38,442 nucleotides of DNA, taken from Caldifarciminota bacterium. GTDB taxonomy: Bacteria; Hydrothermota; Tepidihabitantia; SM23-42. Of this stretch, positions 9,901-18,494 are shown piece after piece. The notes below the pieces were generated by a model. That model searched no databases and was not told the DNA's origin. It worked only from the letters and a program-made list of their open reading frames with translations. Position numbers and translations under genes: made by a program. Each line of letters opens with the position of its first letter. The stretch's first letter is position 1. The stretch is from assembly GCA_020349965.1 (NCBI GenBank), contig CP070705.1, forward strand, positions 2,234,518-2,272,959, in the 5' to 3' direction.

Positions 9901-10010
9901 GGAAATCCATTATCATGGAGGTAGAGCATTAGAAAGCGCTTCGTGAGCGCGTGGGTCTTTCCCGACCCCGCGGCCGAGATTAGCGCGATGTTCTTAATCG
10001 GAATGGCCAC
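6954..10010 (-). CDS. addA: AddA-like UvrD-family helicase/nuclease
   Basis: This protein of 1018 residues is a superfamily 1A helicase with a C-terminal nuclease. Walker A is at residues 13-19 (AAGSGKT, Lys18). Motif II is LLIDEFQDTS, motif III is FYVGDPHQSIFRWRGG, motif V is TIHRAKGLEFDVV and motif VI is YVALTRAKSG. Near the C-terminus DYKTG and the QIKVY stretch are the catalytic core of a PD-(D/E)XK nuclease. With AddB it should process double-strand ends for RecA loading. The GTG start at 10010 was chosen because GGAG lies 6 bases upstream and Walker A then falls at the usual place; an in-frame start at 10094 lies inside addB. It overlaps the end of addB by 17 bases, so the two are translated together. 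Confidence 0.88.
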   Translation of the reverse strand: MAIPIKNIALISAAGSGKTHALTKRFLMLYLHDNGFPLESLYAITFTNAAAFEMKNRILRYLDVLCAGSGMDESENDVLDYFNRIFPDINERARDRRMRLLSNLSDLHISTFHSLFASFLSCIPFAADIMPGYDILDESRENVLLLQAIDDFFEAAGRDKTVLRALSDMMEHRGRGLKSGIDGLYKNLINWMDFFDRLVRRERQIKDETAGRSAAFADSLQKFVAFFHEHKDAALTKTTGKMNTNLTNLLAKIEGALDSRDAAALEPFFGEFLDKGIESKKYIRDFIERLDEPVRFREIVSNVIDSCQLYAETLSQREMLVHVKPILGIHEFFQRAKNRENALSFSDIEAYTLRALVKSPDTDYLYFKLGAEISHLLIDEFQDTSLHQVEILEPIIDEITAVDPGTKSLFYVGDPHQSIFRWRGGAPELFEYVKKRYEGKIENDELVVNYRTKQEIVDFINTILDKKDQARPGNGGGWVRIEEIGNFSVKAEGIEAVMQKTRSLIEELTDDYGYALDDIAVLTRKNEFAQDLADVLSSSGIACVSHTRASILDEPDVQFMLHLLRFLDNPQDEFSLVHVLLSPVVDLKEETIRKLRFQNKTLFLVLNDHYPEWSITRKLKSLLSIVYVRNPYEVIYRCIQEFRLQMSYPLATLLDAALTYTWGGLNSLASFITWIEKQGTAFQVKETHARGVQILTIHRAKGLEFDVVIIPETDANLSRGENDQLIFSYKDDSIRPDAVHWRAYGRYIKNLKEKERVRMEKDLMHLLYVALTRAKSGVCMFGYTTKQKGPGFWFETIKDRLKGRPYPMDDIVPKERRHGEEERTKPYVEVREAPVASDERTLYSPTERTVEIMAPERRRGMKYGEMIHRALSNVEWLDGVNIDECAAEAVEYMKDTFARSTDDEKEIESRLGPLFKETISDPDLRFLFYRDGGDVVCKNELPIYFEEEKKDVSAQIDRLNIASEEIIIADYKTGAEKREYAAQIKVYREGVEMIYPGRHIRTFLVYLERPRGSKIVEV

Positions 10011-12771
10011 AGATCTCTCCGCACATTTGCCTATAAGCACAGTATTTACATTGCTCGGGGTTTCCCGTCTGCATGAACGCCACATCGGGGTCAAGAATCT
10101 TCTTGATGGTCGGGATGAGTATTTCCTGTCGGAAACCGTTCAAGTAATTTTCTACATCTTTACCTTCAACGATATTTTTGGTCTGGGGTTTAACATCAAT
10201 TGTGTAGTAGAGCATTCCGCCGATTACGTCGAAATGTTCCTTCGAGAAGATTAGTGCATACATGGGCAACTGAAAGGCGTTGAAATCTTTGCCGATCTCG
10301 TATTCTCTCTTTCTCGGCAACCTACCCGTTTTGTAATCAATGATGTAGTACTTGTTGTCGAGTATGTCGATACGGTCCGGGACGCCTGTAAGTCGAACCA
10401 AAATGTTGCTCACCGAAATATGGTATTTCGCTTTGCGCTCGAGCGCAGCTTTGAATATCTCAAAGCCTTGATCGAAACGTTCCTGTTCATTCGCCAAGAA
10501 ACTCTTCAGGTGCCGTTTATAGATTTCCGCATCGAGAAAGGCAACCGCCCGGGGCTTGCGCGCGAGGTTCCGGCCATGAGTGATCGCTTTATCGAATTCC
10601 CGTTCCAGAAGTGCAACAGCCTTGTCCATTTCACTTCGCTTGAAGCCACGGGGATAATGGCGTGCATAGAAAAATTGCAGCGCCGAGTGAATAATGCTCC
10701 CCCACTCGAGTGCGCCCGGTTCCTCGACTATCTCCGGGGGTTCGGTTACTTCCAGGATATGTTTTAGATAATAACCGTACGGACATGACCGGTAGTCAGA
10801 AAGCGCCGTCGGGCTGAGACCGCGCTGCTGAACCTTCCTGTATATTATCTTCAGCAATTCGCCGGTCTTCTTGACGGCACGCGCGGGCATCATTACCGCA
10901 CTGCGCTCCAGCTTGGTGACTGCATCATCATGCCGCATGCCGGGAAACGCAAGCGTTATGAATCGCGAAGCGATATCTCTGTCTTCTTCTGCCACATAAG
11001 ATATATAGATCTCTTTCTTACCTTTGATCAATTCGGTGAAGTAATAATAGAACAGATTTTCACGCTGCTGACTGAATGGCAGACGAGCCGCGCGCCTCAG
11101 GGCTTGATTCACGAACATATCCTTCTCGCTGTGTTTCGGGAACACGCCTTCGTTCATTGACGGCAGGATCAGGCAATCGAAATCAAGATTCCGGGCTTCG
11201 AGCAGGCCGATGACCTGCACCCCCCGCATGGGGTCACTTTGAACACGATAACGTCCATCCTCGAGCACACGTAGCACGAATTCAAGCATCGCGATACCTT
11301 TTGGCAGACGTTTCTCCCAAACACGCAGACCCGCGAGTTCGTGCAATCGGTCCAAGAACTCCATGATACCAGGTGAACTTTTTTTCATCACTTCCTGATT
11401 GTACAAGAGCACATCGTTCAACAATTTCACAATACCATCGATGTATTCATTGAATCCCATTTCGGCGCTGACTACGGCGGAGCAACGATTCACAAATTCG
11501 ATCAATAGATTAAACTCATCTGGGAACCTGCCGTCCTCAAAGTAGTTGAACCTTCCCTCGATCATTGCCGCCTCAAGCGCGTATACAAGAGGACGCATCT
11601 GCTGGCCATCGATTACCGCGTTCTTCACAAGAGGATGAAGCATAAACGAGAAGAATTCCCGGAAATGACCACCAGTCTTGATGACTTCATGCAACTGACC
11701 AAGAAAGGAATACAGCGACAAATGCGTAAATGGCAACCCCGCAGACAGGTTATACTCAATGCCCAATGCCTCCAGGCTCTCAGTGACTGAAAAAAGTATC
11801 TTCTCGTCGGACAGGACAAGGCCGATACGGTGTAGTTCCTTGTACCGCTTGGCAACACTTTGTAGAACAGATCGCAGGTGAAAGGTCTGCTGCGCTTCGG
11901 TCTTCAAGGCGCGAATGTGGACGACCGGATCGACAGGCAATGGGCCAACAAGAGTCGAAGCCTGCTGCGGATCAGCGCCAAGCTGCTTGAACAGTCTGTT
12001 ATGAACATGGAATGCGTCATGGATGTCATTTGTCATTCTTAACTCATCGGGCGCGCACGAGTGTAGCACCAGTTCTGACGGATGGTCTTCAAGAATCTTG
12101 CTGACGAGTCTCGCTTCTACCGCGGTCAAGGCCGCCAAGCCACCGATGATTACGTAGTCAAACCCAGCAAGGATTTCGGCGCTGATGTTTTCGTTGACGA
12201 CGCTGTTCATATCGACATTGTCGCTTGCGCCGGCATCGGTAAGCGCATTCCTGTATCCATTGTAGATCGCCTTGAGAATAGGGAGTTCGTCTTCGGTATA
12301 CTTCTCAGGATAGTGGCCGATCGCACTCTGTTCGTGTAGGCTGTCCAGCGTTACGCGTTCCCTTGCCAGTTCGTCGAAAAAATCAAGGAGACGGTCACCA
12401 ATGGAAATGAATCTGATGAAAGGTAAATCGCGCCACAATTCAATCTTGAGCAAATCGATCGTGTTCTTTAGAATGAAATTCCGTTCTAGAGAATTTATCA
12501 GTCGCGCCCGCCTGCCACCGCTTCTTTCATAGACGTAGGCGAGCAACTCATCGACCGTTTTCATGGTAGGTGGAATTATACCACTGCACTCATTGGCTTC
12601 GAGTAAATAACGCCGAAAATAGAATTTGTTTCGTTGAGAAGGAAATACCATTAGAAGATTTGAGAAATCAGGTGCCCGGGACTCGAATTTGACCTTTACG
12701 TATTCGGCCAGCACCTTCAGAAACGGCTGTTCGATCGGGATTATCTTTATTTTATCCTGAGTCGCTTGCAT
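9994..12771 (-). CDS. addB: AddB-like PD-(D/E)XK nuclease with Fe-S cysteines
   Basis: This protein of 925 residues looks like the AddB partner of the next gene. The N-terminal VFPSQRNKFYFRRYL segment is the form seen in Bacteroidetes-type AddB, which lacks a Walker A motif, and none is visible here. The C-terminal nuclease shows a Cys in YRSCPYGYYLKH, the catalytic IIDYKTG, and a closing CKYCAYRQMC group; together these match the four-cysteine Fe-S staple of AddB. A helicase-fold core with LILPSMNEGVFP lies in between. The ATG at 12771 has GGAG only one base upstream, and a consensus promoter ends 7 bases before it, so the mRNA may be leaderless. Confidence 0.85.
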   Translation of the reverse strand: MQATQDKIKIIPIEQPFLKVLAEYVKVKFESRAPDFSNLLMVFPSQRNKFYFRRYLLEANECSGIIPPTMKTVDELLAYVYERSGGRRARLINSLERNFILKNTIDLLKIELWRDLPFIRFISIGDRLLDFFDELARERVTLDSLHEQSAIGHYPEKYTEDELPILKAIYNGYRNALTDAGASDNVDMNSVVNENISAEILAGFDYVIIGGLAALTAVEARLVSKILEDHPSELVLHSCAPDELRMTNDIHDAFHVHNRLFKQLGADPQQASTLVGPLPVDPVVHIRALKTEAQQTFHLRSVLQSVAKRYKELHRIGLVLSDEKILFSVTESLEALGIEYNLSAGLPFTHLSLYSFLGQLHEVIKTGGHFREFFSFMLHPLVKNAVIDGQQMRPLVYALEAAMIEGRFNYFEDGRFPDEFNLLIEFVNRCSAVVSAEMGFNEYIDGIVKLLNDVLLYNQEVMKKSSPGIMEFLDRLHELAGLRVWEKRLPKGIAMLEFVLRVLEDGRYRVQSDPMRGVQVIGLLEARNLDFDCLILPSMNEGVFPKHSEKDMFVNQALRRAARLPFSQQRENLFYYYFTELIKGKKEIYISYVAEEDRDIASRFITLAFPGMRHDDAVTKLERSAVMMPARAVKKTGELLKIIYRKVQQRGLSPTALSDYRSCPYGYYLKHILEVTEPPEIVEEPGALEWGSIIHSALQFFYARHYPRGFKRSEMDKAVALLEREFDKAITHGRNLARKPRAVAFLDAEIYKRHLKSFLANEQERFDQGFEIFKAALERKAKYHISVSNILVRLTGVPDRIDILDNKYYIIDYKTGRLPRKREYEIGKDFNAFQLPMYALIFSKEHFDVIGGMLYYTIDVKPQTKNIVEGKDVENYLNGFRQEILIPTIKKILDPDVAFMQTGNPEQCKYCAYRQMCGEICGHSD

Positions 12772-12778
12772 ACTCCAT

Positions 12779-12806
12779 ATTATAGATATTAAGTATATGA
12801 AGTCAA
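12779..12806 (-). promoter_or_regulatory. addB promoter, nearly leaderless
   Basis: On the minus strand TTGACT (12806-12801) and TATAAT (12784-12779) are separated by 16 bases. The addB ATG begins 8 bases past the -10 box, so the expected start site (12772 or 12771) is on or one base before the start codon. Confidence 0.8.
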
Positions 12807-12851
12807 ATGAAGTAGGGAAACCACTGCGGTATGGATGATCGGAGTCTTACC

Positions 12852-13022
12852 CTACATAAAAGAAGGGCGATTCGCTCTTTCTTTTGCTTCTTCTTCGGCT
12901 TTACGCTGCTCCAATTTCTTCTTGATGTATTCCTCGCGTGATTTCTTGTCGGATTTTTGTATTACTATCGAAAGGATCCAGAGCAAGAGAACCACGCCCA
13001 GAGCGATTAAAATATATTTCAC
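12852..13022 (-). CDS. Small single-span membrane protein
   Basis: This 56-residue protein has one hydrophobic segment (about residues 3-23) followed by a strongly charged tail rich in Lys, Glu and Arg that should form a cytoplasmic helix. The GTG start at 13022 was chosen because AGGAGGTG lies 6 bases upstream; a longer frame from 13091 would run through the promoter. It has its own consensus promoter at 13048-13075. The addB promoter follows 46 bases after its stop, so read-through into addBA is possible. I do not recognise a family. The shape resembles small membrane scaffolds or anchors, but nothing more can be said. Confidence 0.7.
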   Translation of the reverse strand: MKYILIALGVVLLLWILSIVIQKSDKKSREEYIKKKLEQRKAEEEAKERANRPSFM

Positions 13023-13047
13023 GATCCCACCTCCTGCATTACACCAT

Positions 13048-13075
13048 ATTATAGCGCTGTGCTCAGCACTGTCAA
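13048..13075 (-). promoter_or_regulatory. Consensus promoter of the small membrane protein gene
   Basis: On the minus strand TTGACA (13075-13070) and TATAAT (13053-13048) are both perfect and are separated by 16 bases. The spacer contains the palindrome GTGCTCAGCAC (13059-13069), a possible operator. The leader is about 20 bases and carries a strong ribosome-binding site. Confidence 0.85.
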
Positions 13076-13156
13076 TGATCCACGCCTTCACACGGGAATG
13101 GAGAAGATGCAGAAATATACTTTCACATCATCCTCGCCCCTACGTGGTGAGGTGGA

Positions 13157-13184
13157 TTGACATCGAAAAAAGCGGACGTATAAT
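13157..13184 (+). promoter_or_regulatory. Promoter of the M55 peptidase gene, leaderless
   Basis: TTGACA (13157-13162) and TATAAT (13179-13184) are both perfect, with 16 bases between. Five bases later comes the GTG start codon at 13190, which is where transcription should begin. Confidence 0.85.
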
Positions 13185-13189
13185 TGGCC

Positions 13190-14047
13190 GTGCCTACGCA
13201 TAAGACCAATATATTCATATCATTCGACATCGAAGGAATCAGTGCGGTGTCGTCGTGGCGGGAGGTCAAGAAGGATTCTGTCGACCTTGCCCGCATTCGC
13301 AGTATCGCGACTGCAGAAGTCAACGCAGCGATCCGAGGCGCCAGGATGAGCAAGCAGCCCGTGGGATCGATAACGATATGCGATGCCCATGCGTCGGGCG
13401 AGAATGTTATTATCGAAGATCTTGAACCCGGTGTGACGCTTATAAAAGGCACGCCGCGCAAGTACTACATGATGCATGGGATCAGTAAAGAATACGATGT
13501 GGTTTTCCTGATCGGATACCACGCCATGGCAGGCACCAAGGCTGGCGGCATGGACCATACTTACTCGTCCGCTTCTATCTACAGCGTCAAGATAAACGGT
13601 CGGTCCGTCGGCGAAACCGAAATCAATGCTGCCCTCGCTGGTTTCTACCGCGTACCAGTAGGCCTGGTCAGTGGTGATGACCGTTTGATCGATGAAGCAA
13701 CACTTTTCTTGGGTAGACAGGTAGAAACGGTGATTACCAAGTACGGCATATCGAGATCCGCGGCCCGATGTCGACACCCCCGGGACGTTCATAAGGAGAT
13801 CGAAGCCAAGGCTGCAAAGGCAATCCAGAAGCTGAGGGAACTGAAACCTTTCACCTTTAAATTACCGATCCGCGCCGAAATCGATCTCGTGAGTTCCAGC
13901 ATCGCTGATGTCGTCGAAATGGTACCCGGAATAAAGAGAGTGAATGGACGGAGATTCGTCTTCAGGGCAAAGGATATACTCGAATTCTACCGTATCCTGC
14001 GCCTCATGTGTTGTCTGGGCATGTACGCGAACACTGTCCTGGTGTAA
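13190..14047 (+). CDS. M55 family D-aminopeptidase (DppA-like)
   Basis: This protein of 285 residues belongs to peptidase family M55, zinc enzymes that release N-terminal D-amino acids or act on peptides from cell-wall turnover. It shows the N-terminal metal motif SFDIEG (about residues 10-15), DAHASGEN in the middle, GYHAMAGT and a HTYSS segment, and the SVGETEINAA helix, all in family order. The length matches the family. GTG at 13190 is chosen because it lies exactly 5 bases after a perfect -10 box and gives the family N-terminus; the upstream in-frame TTG at 13184 is the last T of the -10 box. No signal peptide is seen, so it is cytoplasmic. No dipeptide transporter is encoded beside it. 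Confidence 0.9.
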   Translation: MPTHKTNIFISFDIEGISAVSSWREVKKDSVDLARIRSIATAEVNAAIRGARMSKQPVGSITICDAHASGENVIIEDLEPGVTLIKGTPRKYYMMHGISKEYDVVFLIGYHAMAGTKAGGMDHTYSSASIYSVKINGRSVGETEINAALAGFYRVPVGLVSGDDRLIDEATLFLGRQVETVITKYGISRSAARCRHPRDVHKEIEAKAAKAIQKLRELKPFTFKLPIRAEIDLVSSSIADVVEMVPGIKRVNGRRFVFRAKDILEFYRILRLMCCLGMYANTVLV

Positions 14048-14160
14048 ATGGTAGAAGGTTTACATTTTTAATCATAGGCCATCGCTCCCATCTATCGTAT
14101 CATCACTGAAATCGATCTGCGAAGTATAGAAAGTTTAAAAGTTTATGCCTGTCCCCGAGG

Positions 14161-15380
14161 TTAGAATAGGCTCATCTGCGATTCGGTCGGTTTTTCTTCT
14201 TCGAATATCCTGACCGTGCCGAACTCTCCGTCGTAACCCGGTTTGATAATCAAATCGCCCCGGCGCGTCCGGTCCACGCCCAGCGCAATGCGTTCCTGGG
14301 TATTGTTCTGCAAATCGGAGATCGGAACGTTGAGCAAGATCTCGAACTCATTCCCGAATACGCCACACATCCTCCGATACTCATTCTTCACGCCCACCGT
14401 GTCACGGCCGACGCCCATTGCCTCGGCAATGATCTCTTCCAGAGGGATGAGGTTCTTATATGGTATCGCGTTTTCCGGGACAAAACCCTCTTCTCGATCC
14501 CCTAAGCTCTCGACCCGATGCAAGACCCCGATCGTCAGGCTGCGCGAACATACCGGACACAGATTATTGTTGAACCGTGACTCCCGCGGCGACAAACGAA
14601 CATCGCACTTCCGGTGCCCGTCGAAGTGATACTTGCCCTCCTCGGGATAGAATTCGATCGTGTAAAGAAAGCGCTTCCGGTCTTTGTTCTTCAACACATC
14701 GCGTAATCCGAAATAATTGAGTTCCTCGCTAAAGACATTCACCTCTCGACCCAACCGCGTTGGCGAATGTGCGTCGGAATTTGAAATCAGCGTATAATCA
14801 TCCAGGACCGAAAGACGCCAATTCATTGCCGGGTCCGAAGAAAGGCCCGTCTCCATCGCAAAGACCCGATCCTTCAGGTCACCGAAGCATTCTTCGATCG
14901 AATCGAAACCAGAATTCGAACCGAATAGCGAAAACCACGGCGTCCAGATATGGGCCGGCACCAGGAATATGTCCGTCGAAATGTCAAGGAGTGCCTTCAG
15001 CATTTCGCACGTATCGAGTGACAGTATGGGCCTGCCGTCCGACTGCAGCTTGCCGTAGCGTCCCACGTACTCCGTGATCTTCTCAACCGTGTCGAAATCA
15101 GGGGCGAAAATGATATTGTGCAGCCGCCGCAGTTTCCCGTTCTTCGTGTATATGTTGTTCACCTCGACATTGAGCACGAATTTCACACCACCGTACTCGA
15201 AGACTCCGTCGCCCGGTTTGAGATACTTCTTCAGTTCTTTCTGCCACTCGGGATGCGTGAAATCAGCAGTACCGACCATACCGATGCCTTTGAGTTTTGC
15301 ATATTCGGCGATCTTCGGGATGATCATTTCTTGTGACGTAGCGCGCGAAAAGCGCGAATGTATGTGCAAATCGGCAATCA

Positions 15381-15384
<4 letters not shown>
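14161..15384 (-). CDS. Endonuclease Q-like PHP protein (TIGR00375 type)
   Basis: This protein of about 407 residues has a PHP phosphoesterase domain at the N-terminus (DLHIHSRFSRA at 5-15; later VPAHIWTPW, METGLSSDP and SNSDAHSP supply metal ligands). A zinc-binding region follows with GHRKC, then CPVC and the ITIGVLHRVESL-like stretch typical of endonuclease Q. EndoQ cuts DNA 5' of deoxyuridine, deoxyinosine, deoxyxanthosine and abasic sites. The C-terminus ends in QMSLF, which matches the bacterial sliding-clamp binding pentapeptide. The start at 15384 (or 15381) is set by GGAG upstream and an ATGA-type overlap with the methyltransferase stop. Some databases label relatives as UvrD-like helicases, but no helicase motif is present. 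Confidence 0.82.
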
Positions 15385-17610
<2,226 letters not shown>

Positions 17611-17699
17611 GGAAAAAAGGTTAATGAGAGATTCACGCCTTGTGCCCTGCAATGTATCTAACAGAATCTCTGCGATCTGTGTCTTTATCGCCGCAGTCA

Positions 17700-17726
17700 A
17701 AGTGAAACAACTGCGCTGTTTCACTT
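17700..17726 (-). terminator. 10-bp hairpin over the stop of the DUF3887-like gene
   Basis: AAGTGAAACA (17700-17709) pairs perfectly with TGTTTCACTT (17717-17726) across a 7-base loop. The stop codon of the minus-strand gene (17723-17721) lies inside the stem. Only three T residues end the stem on the minus strand and no U-tract follows. Confidence 0.5.
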
Positions 17727-18107
17727 CGGGACGAACCAGAGCCCGGAAACCTCCTTCTCGGCATTGTATACGACCTTCACGTTAACGCTTGCACGTTCGA
17801 AAGCACATGTTACGTACACAACATCGTGCCCTTGCTCTTTCTTCTGGCTGACACCTTCGATCCTGTCGAACGGTCCGACCTGCTGCAACAATGAAAGCCA
17901 GGCTTGTGCAAGCTTGTCCTCGGGCATCACTCCCTTCATCGTATCGTCGAACTTTGCCGCGGCGGCTATATAATCGCCTCTGACGAGCATCTCGACGAAC
18001 TCTTTACCCGAACCCGTGTAGTCGGGCGTCGTCGTGACCTGGCCCTGATCGCAGTAGACACAGAATATGGCTGACAGCACAAATATGGCAACGGACAGTT
18101 TCATCAT
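17721..18107 (-). CDS. Exported DUF3887-like protein
   Basis: This protein of 127-128 residues has an N-terminal hydrophobic signal (about 3-19) ending near a Cys. The mature part resembles DUF3887: a VEMLVRGDYIAAAAKFD helix region, an LPxxKL-like segment (MPEDKLAQAW), and a closing GLWFVP. DUF3887 is often attached to exported alpha/beta hydrolases as an N-terminal NTF2-like domain; here it stands alone. Two adjacent ATG codons follow GGGAGGA; the second (18104) has the better spacing. The promoter is at 18168-18195. The lipobox-like CVYC is not canonical, so whether it is a lipoprotein is uncertain. Confidence 0.75.
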   Translation of the reverse strand: MMKLSVAIFVLSAIFCVYCDQGQVTTTPDYTGSGKEFVEMLVRGDYIAAAAKFDDTMKGVMPEDKLAQAWLSLLQQVGPFDRIEGVSQKKEQGHDVVYVTCAFERASVNVKVVYNAEKEVSGLWFVPK

Positions 18108-18167
18108 TCCTCCCTTTCACACATATAAATAGTAACGCTAATATCGATGCCGAACACCATTAGAATA

Positions 18168-18195
18168 ATTATAGAGATATGTTGCTCAAGGTCAA
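18168..18195 (-). promoter_or_regulatory. Promoter of the DUF3887-like gene
   Basis: On the minus strand TTGACC (18195-18190) and a perfect TATAAT (18173-18168) are separated by 16 bases. The leader is about 55 bases and ends in a strong GGGAGGA ribosome-binding site. Confidence 0.8.
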
Positions 18196-18224
18196 CAATC
18201 GGCCGCCCTGGGTGATACGATGCT

Positions 18225-18256
18225 GCACCTGCTGTGTCTAATTCACCCCCAGGTGC
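18225..18256. promoter_or_regulatory. Dyad between divergent promoters
   Basis: GCACCTG (18225-18231) and CAGGTGC (18250-18256) form a 7-bp inverted repeat with an 18-base centre. It lies between the minus promoter at 18168-18195 and the plus promoter at 18340-18367, so it could be an operator for one or both. Function is inference. Confidence 0.3.
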
Positions 18257-18339
18257 TTATACTCTACCCGCGCAAGGCGTCATATGTCATCTCTCAATCG
18301 CTCCTGACACTCTTTCAGCACTTCCGCAATGATTTCTGA

Positions 18340-18367
18340 TTGACAATGCTAGGTTTCCGAATAGAAT
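18340..18367 (+). promoter_or_regulatory. Promoter of the DUF362/polyferredoxin cluster
   Basis: TTGACA (18340-18345) and TAGAAT (18362-18367) are separated by 16 bases. Transcription should begin near 18374, 12 bases before the ATG of the Tat-leader remnant. Confidence 0.65.
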
Positions 18368-18385
18368 CTTATTGATAAGGATCTT

Positions 18386-18484
18386 ATGAATGATATCTCA
18401 AGACGTGATTTTATGAAGTATTGTAGTGTCGGCGCGTCAGAGTTAGTGCTCATGCCGAATATATTCTGTATAAAATTCTATTGA
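18386..18484 (+). pseudogene. Decayed duplicate of a Tat-DUF362 N-terminus
   Basis: This 32-codon frame begins MNDISRRDFMKYC and ends at TGA, 10 bases before the next gene, which begins MKDISRRDFIKYC. The two match codon by codon through about 25 residues, including the twin-arginine motif SRRDF; many differences are silent. After MPNIFC the frame loses similarity and stops. The similarity also covers about 25 bases before each ATG, so the DNA is a tandem repeat with a period of 109 bases. It is either the stump of a lost DUF362 paralogue or a local duplication of the leader. Whether the short peptide is made is unknown; it has an AAGG ribosome-binding site. Confidence 0.7.
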
Positions 18485-18494
18485 TGGAGGTCTC

